From Chloroflexota bacterium (lineage in GTDB: Bacteria; Chloroflexota; Dehalococcoidia; Dehalococcoidales; UBA2162), in the NCBI GenBank assembly GCA_016193545.1, contig JACPSA010000016.1, forward strand, positions 1-34,014: 34,014 nucleotides of DNA, given 5' to 3'. The notes beneath the pieces were generated by a model. The model was not told the origin of the DNA, searched no databases, and saw nothing but the letters and a program-made list of their open reading frames with translations. Within the stretch, counting starts at the first letter, position 1; each line of letters begins with the position of its first letter. The position numbers and the translations under genes were made by a program. This document shows positions 15,853 through 23,267 of the stretch, one piece after another.

Positions 15853-17025
15853 ATGGACTTTAAGTTTACCGAGGAGCAAGAAAGGTTCAGGCAGGAAGTC
15901 CGCAATTTTCTGGAAGAAGAACTTAAGCAAGGGTCTTTTCAGCCAAGCTGTGATGCCTGGATACAGGGTTACTCCCCGGAGTTCACCAAAAAGGTAGCCC
16001 ATCGGGGTTGGATTGGTTTAACCTGGCCTAAGGCATACGGCGGGCAAGGGCGCAGCAATATCGACCGCCTTATTCTTACGGAAGAGATGCTGCGCTGCGG
16101 AGCGCCGGCAGCCTGTCACTGGTTCGCCGACCGTCAGATAGGTCGCTCCATCATCGCCTTTGGTACCGAGGAGCAAAAGCAGGAACTACTACCCAGGATT
16201 CTGAGGGGTGAAGCCTATGTTGGACTGGGAATGAGTGAGCCGGAAGCCGGCTCTGACCTGGCATCTCTGCAGACCAGAGCCACTGCCGACGGCGATGACT
16301 ACATCATCGATGGGCAGAAGATGTGGACCAGTTGCGCCCGATTTATGACTGATATTTATCTGGTAGCCCGCACCGACCCGGCGGCACCTAAACAGCGGGG
16401 TATCAGCGAATTTGTTATCAGGGCCAACTTGCCGGGGATTACCATCACGCCGACGATAGATATTACCGGCAGTGAGGCCTGGGCCGAGGTCTTTTTTGAT
16501 GGCGTACGGGTTTCTAAGAACTATCTGGTCGGGGAGAAAAACCGTGGCTTCTACCAGATACTCAACCAGCTTGACTACGAGCGTGCCGGGCTGGAGCGGC
16601 TGATGGGTAACTATCCTCTCTTCGACGCCATTGTCCAATTTGCCCGTGAAACCAAACGGAACGGCAGACCTCTGGCTGAGGATACATTAGTCCGGCATAA
16701 ACTGGCGCAACTCCAGATTGAATTTGAAGTCGGGCGTTTGCTGATTTACCGGGTAGTCCTGGTCATGGATGAAGGCCGTGCCCCTAACTGGGAAGCGGCT
16801 ATGGCTAAGGTTTATAGTACTGCCTTTGAGCAACACCTGGCTAATATGGCAATCGAGATTTTAGGACTCTACGGGCAGTTAGTAGCCGGCTCTAAATGGG
16901 TGCCTGTTGCCGGTATGGCATCCCATTCATACCTGGCTTCCAAGGGTTATAGCCTGCAGGCTGGGACTTCAGAGATTCTACGTAATATCGTGGCTTTAAG
17001 AGGACTGGGATTACCGGAGAGTTAA
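15853..17025 (+). CDS. Acyl-CoA dehydrogenase, FadE-like alpha subunit (alternative catalytic Glu)
   Basis: 390 aa from ATG 15853; an in-frame ATG at 15841 adds four residues, but its AAAGG abuts the codon and MDFKFTEEQ is the family's usual start. Motifs: GMSEPEAGSDLASLQT (about 126), GQKMWTSCA, and the C-terminal QAGTSEILRNIVALRGLGLP. At the usual catalytic base position (Y-E-G-T) it has Ala, but LDYERAGLE (Glu243) matches the alternative Glu position of isovaleryl-CoA dehydrogenase and several FadE proteins. It is followed 30 bp later by a second ACAD with no obvious base. Adjacent pairs like this form alpha2beta2 enzymes in steroid side-chain degradation; the substrate here is unknown. 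Confidence 0.92.
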   Translation: MDFKFTEEQERFRQEVRNFLEEELKQGSFQPSCDAWIQGYSPEFTKKVAHRGWIGLTWPKAYGGQGRSNIDRLILTEEMLRCGAPAACHWFADRQIGRSIIAFGTEEQKQELLPRILRGEAYVGLGMSEPEAGSDLASLQTRATADGDDYIIDGQKMWTSCARFMTDIYLVARTDPAAPKQRGISEFVIRANLPGITITPTIDITGSEAWAEVFFDGVRVSKNYLVGEKNRGFYQILNQLDYERAGLERLMGNYPLFDAIVQFARETKRNGRPLAEDTLVRHKLAQLQIEFEVGRLLIYRVVLVMDEGRAPNWEAAMAKVYSTAFEQHLANMAIEILGLYGQLVAGSKWVPVAGMASHSYLASKGYSLQAGTSEILRNIVALRGLGLPES

Positions 17026-17055
17026 TCAGTGGTTAATAAGTGAAGGAGAAGAATA

Positions 17056-18189
17056 ATGAATTTTACTCTTTCTGAAGAACAGGAAATGCTCAAGAAGATA
17101 GCACGTGATTTCCTGATTGATAAATGTCCCAAAACACTGGTCAGAGAAATGGTGGCGGATGAGAAGGGCTACTCGCCGGAAGTGTGGCGGGAGATGGCCA
17201 GGTTAGGCTGGGTGGGGCTGGCGTTTCCGGAAAAGTACGGCGGTAACGGCATGAGTTTTCTTGACCTGGCAGTGCTGCTCGAGGAGATGGGACGGGCATG
17301 TCTGCCGTCGCCTTTCTTCTCTACGGTAGTGCTTGGCGGTCTGCCTATCCTCGAGGCTGGTAGTGAGGAGCAGAAACAACAGTATTTACCCCGCATTGGC
17401 AGTGGTGAAACAATCTTTACTCTGGCTTTAACTGAAACCAGTGCCCGCTATGATGCCGCCTCAATAAATGTTAAGGCGATGGCTGATAAAGAGACCTATG
17501 TCATCAGTGGCACCAAGCTCTTTGTTCCTGATGCGCACATCGCCGATTATTTGTTGTGTGTCGCCAGGACTAATGAAGCAGCGGCTACGGAAAACGGGAT
17601 TACCCTTTTTATCGTGGATGCCAGAAGTCAAGGTATCAAATCTACAGTTTTGAGAACAATTGCCGGCGATAAGCTGTGCGAGGTGGTTTTTGACCGGGTA
17701 CGGGTGCCAGGGAAGAATATTCTGGGTCGGCTGGATGGGGGGTGGAGCGTAATATCAAGGGTGATAGAGCAGGCGGCCGTAGCCAAATGCTGTGAAATGG
17801 TGGGCTCCATGCAGCAGGTATTGGAGATGACCGTGGCTTATGCTAAGGAAAGGAAACAGTTCGACCGCCATATCGGCAGCTTTCAGGCAATACAGCACTA
17901 CTGTGCTAATATGGCTACCGATGTCGATGGCTCAAGGTTCACTACCTACCAGGCAGCCTGGATGCTGAGCGAGGGGCTTCCCTGTGCTAAAGAGGTGGCT
18001 ATCGCCAAAGCCTGGGCGGGTGAAGCTTATAGTCGAGTAAGTACGCTGGCGCACCAGGTTCACGGCGCCATTGGCTGTACCATCGACCATGACTTACAGT
18101 TCTACACCAAGCAGGGCAAGGCGGCGGCGCTGACTTTTGGCGATGGCGATTTCTATCGGGAGATAGTAGCCCAAAAAATGGGGCTATGA
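17056..18189 (+). CDS. Acyl-CoA dehydrogenase, FadE-like beta subunit (apparently non-catalytic)
   Basis: 377 aa, ATG 17056 with AAGGAGAAG upstream. The fold markers are present: WREMARLGWVGLAFPEKYGG, FDRVRVPGKNILG, YAKERKQFDRHIGSFQAIQH and HQVHGAIGCTIDHDLQFY. The FAD-side motif is degenerate (ALTETSARYDAAS instead of TEP-AGSD). The C-terminal loop, LTFGDGDFYREIV, has no YEGT-type Glu, and no LDYER-type Glu is seen in the alternative helix. I infer a partner subunit for the preceding ACAD, giving a heterotetramer with one active site per pair. It ends convergently with ispH, the two stops overlapping by 6 bp. Confidence 0.9.
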   Translation: MNFTLSEEQEMLKKIARDFLIDKCPKTLVREMVADEKGYSPEVWREMARLGWVGLAFPEKYGGNGMSFLDLAVLLEEMGRACLPSPFFSTVVLGGLPILEAGSEEQKQQYLPRIGSGETIFTLALTETSARYDAASINVKAMADKETYVISGTKLFVPDAHIADYLLCVARTNEAAATENGITLFIVDARSQGIKSTVLRTIAGDKLCEVVFDRVRVPGKNILGRLDGGWSVISRVIEQAAVAKCCEMVGSMQQVLEMTVAYAKERKQFDRHIGSFQAIQHYCANMATDVDGSRFTTYQAAWMLSEGLPCAKEVAIAKAWAGEAYSRVSTLAHQVHGAIGCTIDHDLQFYTKQGKAAALTFGDGDFYREIVAQKMGL

Positions 18190-19038
18190 TGCCATAGATT
18201 CTAGCCTGGACAATACCTCGTTTATCGTTTCCTGGGCTGTGGAAGCACCGCTGGTGATACCGATATGGTGGTGACCTTTTAGCCAGGCAGGCTGAATTTC
18301 TCCGGCAGTTTCAACCAGATAGGTCGGGCAAACCGTGGCGCATAACTCGGTGAGGTGGTTGGTATTGGCACTGGTATGACTGCCGATAACGAGCATTAGG
18401 TCTACCCGATTTGCCAGCTCAAGGGCGGCTTGTTGGCGCTCTCTGATGTCGTGACATATCGTATCGATAATACGTAGCTCGGAATCTTTCGTCAGAGCAA
18501 AATCAATAATATTCTTGACAAATTGGTTAAAGCGAGCCGGTATCTGGGTTGTCTGCGATAGAATCCCCAGGCGGCGGGGCAGCGGCTCAAGTGTGGCTAT
18601 AAACTTATCATCTAGCGTTGCTATACCCTTACTACCGGTCCAGCCCAGAATACCTTTGACTTCAGGATGGTCAGCGTCGCCGTAGATGATGACCCAGAAG
18701 CCAGATCTGGCTAGTCGGCGAGCGGCTATCTGAGCGCGGTGCACAAAGGGACAGGTAGTGTTAATAACTTCAGCACACTTAGTCCGGAGCTCCTCTTCTA
18801 TCTGTGGGATTACCCCGTGAGTACCGATAGCCACAGTATTACCTTTGATATTATCGATACTACTGGCTACGCTGATACCGATGCCAGCCAGCCTCTGCAT
18901 TACCTGTTTGTTGTGGACAACCGGGCCTAATGTCTCCACCCGGCTGCGTTCATGGGTAATCTTTTCCAGAATATCGATAGCGCGCTTAACCCCGTAGCAA
19001 AACCCGATTGCGGCAACTTTTTCAATCTTTAATGCCAT
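18184..19038 (-). CDS. ispH: 4-hydroxy-3-methylbut-2-enyl diphosphate reductase
   Basis: 284 aa; last enzyme of the MEP isoprenoid pathway, making IPP and DMAPP with a [4Fe-4S] cluster. The three cluster Cys are visible: C14 in GFCYGVKRA, C96 in TTCPFVHRAQ, and C195 in DTICHDIRERQ. The substrate-binding HPEVKG (His124, catalytic Glu126) and THGV (about 73) are also present. Length is normal. It starts inside the end of plsC (17-bp overlap), so the two are translationally linked. Its end overlaps the convergent ACAD gene by 6 bp. Confidence 0.96.
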   Translation of the reverse strand: MALKIEKVAAIGFCYGVKRAIDILEKITHERSRVETLGPVVHNKQVMQRLAGIGISVASSIDNIKGNTVAIGTHGVIPQIEEELRTKCAEVINTTCPFVHRAQIAARRLARSGFWVIIYGDADHPEVKGILGWTGSKGIATLDDKFIATLEPLPRRLGILSQTTQIPARFNQFVKNIIDFALTKDSELRIIDTICHDIRERQQAALELANRVDLMLVIGSHTSANTNHLTELCATVCPTYLVETAGEIQPAWLKGHHHIGITSGASTAQETINEVLSRLESMAS

Positions 19039-19684
19039 CAGACTTCCCTACCTGCATGTAATGACCCCGGTATTCTACTGGGAGAAGCTTAGCGATGTGT
19101 TCCATGATAAAGTCGGTGAGTTCAGTTAGCCTTTCTTTTGATGACTTACCATCGACTGGAGGCAGATGAAAGGGTAAGCCGATATGGAGTGTTATCTGCG
19201 GACGGCGCAGCAGCCAGCTTATTCCCCTGATTTTTTCGGTGCCGGTAATGGCCACCGGCAGAATGGGTGCGCCGCTGCGCAGGGCGATTAGTGCCGAACC
19301 GGGGAAAGCCGGCTGCAATTGTGCGTTCTGGCTCCTCGTTGCTTCCGGGAATATGACCAGAGCTGAGCCTTCGGCCAGGATTTTCTCAGCCTGACGTAAT
19401 GCCTGTCTGTCCACCTGCCCCCGGTGTACGGGAAAAGCACCAAAGCTACGGATAACGTAGCCGGATAATCGGCCGCGGAATAGTTCCTCTTTTGCCATAA
19501 ATATTACTTTCCGACCGAGGCTGACCCCGATTAGCGGCGGGTCAGCCAGGTGAAGATGATTGGCTACCACCAGTAATGGCCCCTGGCTGGGAATATTTTC
19601 TCTGCCCCTGACCTGACATCGAGTGAACAGGAACAGTAGTATTCTTACGGTTAGTCGGCCGGCATGATAGACCAAGGATGCCAT
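19022..19684 (-). CDS. plsC: 1-acyl-sn-glycerol-3-phosphate acyltransferase
   Basis: 220 aa PlsC-family enzyme that adds the second acyl chain to make phosphatidic acid. The catalytic H-x4-D is NHLHLADPP (His43, Asp48). The second motif is FPEATRS, with Ala where Gly is usual (FPEGTRS). PILPVAITGTE near 160 is the fourth family block. A hydrophobic N-terminal helix (about 10-22) suggests membrane association. ATG 19684 is preceded by GAGGT. It is the first gene of a two-gene operon with ispH. Confidence 0.93.
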   Translation of the reverse strand: MASLVYHAGRLTVRILLFLFTRCQVRGRENIPSQGPLLVVANHLHLADPPLIGVSLGRKVIFMAKEELFRGRLSGYVIRSFGAFPVHRGQVDRQALRQAEKILAEGSALVIFPEATRSQNAQLQPAFPGSALIALRSGAPILPVAITGTEKIRGISWLLRRPQITLHIGLPFHLPPVDGKSSKERLTELTDFIMEHIAKLLPVEYRGHYMQVGKSDGIKD

Positions 19685-19802
19685 GCTACCTCACATAGTA
19701 AGGCGTTTGGTATCTGTCCATTATAGCTCATGGCTGGAGATAAAGACAAACAATACAGATTGTTGGTTGACCTCACCCCTTCAAAAAAGTTAGTAACAGG
19801 GC

Positions 19803-19832
19803 TTGACAAACAATATTTAAATCTTTTATAAT
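19803..19832 (+). promoter_or_regulatory. Near-consensus sigma70 promoter of fur
   Basis: Perfect TTGACA (19803-19808) and perfect TATAAT (19827-19832) with an 18-bp spacer. The Fur-box-like site begins 6 bp after the -10, so a bound repressor would cover the transcription start. It lies 36 bp before the fur ATG. Confidence 0.8.
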
Positions 19833-19837
19833 GTAAT

Positions 19838-19858
19838 TGCAAGTGAAAAGCATTAGCA
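19838..19858. promoter_or_regulatory. Fur-box-like operator 1 (fur autoregulation)
   Basis: A 21-bp site beginning TGCAAGTG and ending GCATTAGCA. It is identical at 17 of 21 positions to the site at 20338-20358. It lies just downstream of the -10 of the fur promoter. The core resembles the AAATGAGAATCATTT type of Fur box. Confidence 0.7.
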
Positions 19859-19867
19859 AATAAACCG

Positions 19868-20320
19868 ATGAATATTCAAAGTAAAGCATTAAAGGAGAAA
19901 CGCCAGGCGTTGAATGTGCCCGGGCTAAGGGTTACCAATCAGAGGGCTTTAATTCTGGAGGTTATTCGCCACGGGAAGGGGCACCTGGACGCTGATGAAA
20001 TCTACCGCCGGGCGCGGGAAAAGCAACACCGGCTCAGCCTATCCACCGTTTACCGGACCCTGCAGATGCTCAAGAAACTGGGTATGGTCGAAGAACACCA
20101 TTTTGATGATGAACACCACCACTATGAGATAAAACCATCTATCGACCACCACCATCTGACCTGTCTCGGCTGCGGTCGGGTTATTGAATTTAAGTACCCG
20201 CTAACCCGCCTGGTGAAAAGAGATGTCCCTGAAGCTAAAAATTTCGATATTACCCAGACTGAGTTACATATCGCCGGGTACTGTGCCGAGTGCCGGAAAA
20301 AGAGACAAGACGGAAAATAA
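19868..20320 (+). CDS. fur: Fur-family ferric uptake regulator
   Basis: 150 aa metal-dependent repressor. The winged-helix DNA-binding domain (about 20-85) contains RVTNQRALILEVI, DADEIYRRA and LSLSTVYRTLQML. The His-rich metal-sensing segment HHFDDEHHHYEI (77-88) and DHHHLTC follow. Structural zinc ligands are C99/C102 (CLGC) and C139/C142 (CAEC). His content and position fit Fur better than Zur or PerR, though PerR cannot be excluded on sequence alone. It has its own strong promoter with an operator-like palindrome, and stands at the head of a large iron-transport region, which supports an iron role. Confidence 0.93.
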   Translation: MNIQSKALKEKRQALNVPGLRVTNQRALILEVIRHGKGHLDADEIYRRAREKQHRLSLSTVYRTLQMLKKLGMVEEHHFDDEHHHYEIKPSIDHHHLTCLGCGRVIEFKYPLTRLVKRDVPEAKNFDITQTELHIAGYCAECRKKRQDGK

Positions 20321-20337
20321 TTTTTTGCCTGGCTTAT

Positions 20338-20358
20338 TGCAAATGAGAAGCATTTGTA
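20338..20358. promoter_or_regulatory. Fur-box-like operator 2 (iron importer operon)
   Basis: Imperfect palindrome with arms CAAATG-N5-CATTTG, 17 of 21 identical to operator 1. It overlaps a possible -35 (TTGCAA 20337) and the spacer before TAATAA (20361). It lies 18 bp after the fur stop and 40 bp before the next start, so it would switch the downstream iron operon separately from fur. Confidence 0.75.
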
Positions 20359-20397
20359 TCTAATAAAATACTAAAGACTGGAGGAGGTGAAACCAAT

Positions 20398-20538
20398 ATG
20401 TGGATTTTCAGTTTAGCAATCCTGGCGTTCGTAGTTAGCGCCTATGGAGCAACAGAACCGCAGACGCCCACCATATACTCAAGGCGGCGTGAAGAGCCGG
20501 TTCTATCCATTTTTGACCAGTTATATCTAATACAGTGA
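20398..20538 (+). CDS. 46-aa small secreted or membrane ORF at the head of the iron operon
   Basis: ATG 20398 is preceded by GGAGGAGGTGA at 7 nt, one of the strongest ribosome binding sites in the window. The peptide opens with a hydrophobic stretch (WIFSLAILAFVVSAYGA, residues 2-18) and continues with a polar, Arg-rich tail (YSRRREEPVLSIFDQLYL) to TGA at 20538. It fits a single-pass membrane peptide or a leader-like small protein. It lies directly downstream of Fur-like operator 2 and 83 bp before the ferric-binding protein, so it should be iron-regulated. No known family; it could also act as a translated leader. Confidence 0.6.
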   Translation: MWIFSLAILAFVVSAYGATEPQTPTIYSRRREEPVLSIFDQLYLIQ

Positions 20539-20621
20539 TAACTGGAAGAGCAGTATGAATAAAGACTGTTCTTAAGGAACCAAAGGAATTTATCATTACT
20601 GAAGAGGAGGTAACTTAATAA

Positions 20622-21479
20622 ATGCACAGGAACAAATGGATTTACAGTTTGGCCAGTTTGATGCTGGCAGCCACATTAATATTCGGCGCCTGCACACCGG
20701 CGGCTGAGACTACCCCGAAGAAACAGACATTGACCGTATATTCGGGCCGGTCCGAAGCACTGGTTAAGCCAATAATTGCGGAGTTCAGTAAGTCTACGGG
20801 CATCAAAGTTCAGGTACGCTATGCCGGCACTTCGGAAATGGCAGCTACCATTCTGGAAGAGGGAAAGAACAGCCCGGCGGATGTCTTCTTTGCCCAAGAC
20901 CCTGGCGGACTGGGTGCAGTGGAGTCACTGCTGATGCCACTCCCGGATAGTATTTCTAACCAAGTATCACCGCAGTTCCGCTCGTCCAATGGAACCTGGG
21001 TAGGCATCTCGGGACGAGCCCGAGTGGTCGTTTACAATACACAGAAGCTAAAAGAATCCGACTTGCCTGACGATATCTGGGATTTCACTGACCCCAAATG
21101 GAAAGGGCGTATCGGCTGGGCGCCAACCAATGCCTCTTTTCAGGCGATGGTCACAGCCATGCGGGTGCTGTGGGGCCAAGAGAAGACCCGCCAGTGGTTA
21201 ACGGGCATACAAGCCAATAATCCGAAAGTCTATCCTAATAACACAGCGCAAGTTAATGCTGTCGGCGCTGGCGAAGTTGACGTGGCCATGCCGAACCACT
21301 ACTATCTCTACGGCATCCTTCGTGATAAAGGAGAATCCTTCCCGGCACGGAACTACTACCCGAGAGGTGGCGGGCCGGGTGCCGTCATCCTGGTGGCGGG
21401 AGCGGGCATACTGGAAACTTCTCAAAACAAGGACGCTGCTACGCGCTTTCTGGAGTTCATGCTTTCACGTACCCGGTAG
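20622..21479 (+). CDS. Ferric iron ABC transporter substrate-binding lipoprotein (Fbp/Fut type), C-terminally truncated
   Basis: 285 aa; the family is usually about 310-340. A signal peptide ends in lipobox FGAC (Cys at about 24), so it should be a membrane-anchored lipoprotein. The mature part follows the FbpA/FutA pattern: LTVYSGRSEALVKPII, ADVFFAQDPGGLGAVE, WVGISGRARVVVYN, TNASFQAMV, and the iron-binding Tyr pair in NHYYLYG. The frame stops early, right after FLEFMLS, in SRTR. The missing C-terminus is found next door in another frame (21467-21610). ATG 20622 has GAGGAGGT upstream. Function may be reduced or lost unless this is an assembly error. Confidence 0.9.
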   Translation: MHRNKWIYSLASLMLAATLIFGACTPAAETTPKKQTLTVYSGRSEALVKPIIAEFSKSTGIKVQVRYAGTSEMAATILEEGKNSPADVFFAQDPGGLGAVESLLMPLPDSISNQVSPQFRSSNGTWVGISGRARVVVYNTQKLKESDLPDDIWDFTDPKWKGRIGWAPTNASFQAMVTAMRVLWGQEKTRQWLTGIQANNPKVYPNNTAQVNAVGAGEVDVAMPNHYYLYGILRDKGESFPARNYYPRGGGPGAVILVAGAGILETSQNKDAATRFLEFMLSRTR

Positions 21480-21610
21480 TAGCGGGAATTATAACCCATT
21501 CCTTGCTAAAACCACTATCGGAAATTAAGAGCCCTGAAATCAGCATGGCTGACATGGTTGATCTCAAGGGCACACTAGCCTTACTGCGGGAAACAGGGAT
21601 AATTCCATAA
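21467..21610 (+). pseudogene. Out-of-frame C-terminal remnant of the ferric-binding protein
   Basis: Read two bases off the main frame, the DNA encodes TYPVVAGIITHSLLKPLSEI and continues through SPEISMADM and LKGTLALLRETGIIP to TAA at 21608-21610. This is the usual end of Fbp/Fut binding proteins (the YPVVAGV, L-P-L and D-L-L--AG--P pattern). Compared with the family, about 8-13 codons between EFMLS and TYPVV are absent, so one deletion of length not divisible by three explains both the gap and the shift. The permease starts 16 bp later. Confidence 0.85.
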
Positions 21611-21626
21611 CATTAGGGGTGGTGGC

Positions 21627-23267
21627 ATGGGAGTGGTGATAGGTAAAACTTTAAGCCTGATAGGCAGACTTGGCCGGGCTGGCCAGGGGACCCACATCCC
21701 CAGGCCCCCGGTCATTATCTGGCTACCGGCCGTCTTTATCGCCCTGGGGGTATTACTACCCCAGGCTTACCTGGTGCTGCGAGCGCTGGGAGCCGGCGGG
21801 GAGATATGGGAGCTACTGTTCCGTACCCGAACTCTGGCTATTCTTGGGCGGACAGTAGCCCTGGTGATAGCAGTGACAGCAGTATCACTAGCTATATCCC
21901 TGCCGCTAGCCTGGTTAACGACCCGAACCGACCTTCCTCTACGGCGGGTGTGGTCGGTACTGACAGCTCTGCCACTGGTGATACCGAGCTACGTAGCTGG
22001 CTTCACCGTTGTCGCTGCTCTGGGGCCACGCGGGATACTCCAGCAATTGCTGGCTGAACCCTTTGGTCTGGAGCGACTGCCCGAAATTTATGGCTTCCCC
22101 GGTGCTCTGCTTACCGTCACCGCGGTCAGCTATCCGTACCTGCTACTGGCTCTTCAGGCAGCGTTCCACGGGCTGGACCCATGTCTGGAAGAAGCTTCAC
22201 ATAGTCTAGGGTATGGTTCCTGGGACACCTTCCGCCGTATTACCTTACCGCAGTTGCGTCCAGCCCTAGCTGCCGGTTCTCTGCTGGTCGCTCTCTATAC
22301 ACTCAGGGATTTCGGCGGGGTATCACTCCTGCGCTATGAGACCTTCACCTGGGCAATCTACATCCAGTACCAGACATCCATCGACCGAATGTCTGCTGCT
22401 GCCCTGTCGCTGGTTCTGGTGGCTTTAGCGGTTACAATACTGTTAATCGAGACTCGCACCCAAAGCCGAGCCCGCTACTATCGTAGTACTGTCGGCGTTG
22501 TCCATCTACCGACACAGCGACAACTGGGGCGGTGGCGTTGGCCAGCACTGGGCTTTTGTGTCTCTGTTGTACTTCTGACCTTAGCTATGCCCATGGCCAT
22601 CCTTGTCTACTGGACAACTAGCGGGATGTCCGCCGGTGAGTCGCTTCGCCTAGCATGGGGTTCAGCTCTCAATTCGGCATATGTTTCCGGACTGGCTGCG
22701 GCCATTACCGCAGTCGCTGCCCTGCCCATAGCTATCCTGGCGGTACGCTACGCCGGGAAGTCCGGCCGATTACCGGAACGGGTCACTTATGTTGGCTTTG
22801 CCTTACCTGGAATTGTCATTGCCCTGGCGCTGGTCTTTTTCGGTGCCAATTACGCCACGCCAATCTACCAGACCCTGGGAATATTGCTCTTTGCCTATCT
22901 AATTCTATTTTTGCCACAGGCGGTTGGCTCCACCCGGACTTCACTTCTTCAGATTAGTCCGCACGTTGAGGAAGCCGCCCGCAGCCTGGGACGAAGTGTC
23001 CGGCAAACTCTGATTACGGTAACCCTGCCCTTGGTACGGCCCGGCGTACTCGCCGGAGCAGCCCTCGTCTTTCTGACCACGATGAAAGAGCTACCGGCAA
23101 CTCTTCTTTTAAGTCCAATCGGCTTCAAAACACTAGCCACCTCAGTCTGGTCGGCTACTTCTGAATCCCTCTTTGCTCAGGCGGCAGTACCTGCCCTACT
23201 TTTAATCGTGCTGTCCTCAATACCCATGGCGCTGCTGGTCACCCGGCAGCCGAAGGAGATATCATGA
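21627..23267 (+). CDS. Ferric iron ABC transporter permease (Fbp/Fut type)
   Basis: 546 aa, about 12 membrane helices in two similar halves, the architecture of FbpB-type double permeases. Each half has an EAA loop that docks the ATPase: EEASHSLGYG near 188 and EEAARSLGRS near 448, both followed by TLP-(L/Q)-RP. It imports the ferric ion delivered by the lipoprotein. It starts 16 bp after the remnant of the binding protein and overlaps the ATPase start by 4 bp (ATGA), so it is tightly coupled. The permease itself looks intact. Confidence 0.92.
   Translation: MGVVIGKTLSLIGRLGRAGQGTHIPRPPVIIWLPAVFIALGVLLPQAYLVLRALGAGGEIWELLFRTRTLAILGRTVALVIAVTAVSLAISLPLAWLTTRTDLPLRRVWSVLTALPLVIPSYVAGFTVVAALGPRGILQQLLAEPFGLERLPEIYGFPGALLTVTAVSYPYLLLALQAAFHGLDPCLEEASHSLGYGSWDTFRRITLPQLRPALAAGSLLVALYTLRDFGGVSLLRYETFTWAIYIQYQTSIDRMSAAALSLVLVALAVTILLIETRTQSRARYYRSTVGVVHLPTQRQLGRWRWPALGFCVSVVLLTLAMPMAILVYWTTSGMSAGESLRLAWGSALNSAYVSGLAAAITAVAALPIAILAVRYAGKSGRLPERVTYVGFALPGIVIALALVFFGANYATPIYQTLGILLFAYLILFLPQAVGSTRTSLLQISPHVEEAARSLGRSVRQTLITVTLPLVRPGVLAGAALVFLTTMKELPATLLLSPIGFKTLATSVWSATSESLFAQAAVPALLLIVLSSIPMALLVTRQPKEIS

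Noticed and set aside
19651..19842. 63-codon minus-strand frame upstream of plsC
   Set aside because: It overlaps the plsC start in another frame and runs through the fur promoter; no ribosome binding site or family pattern.
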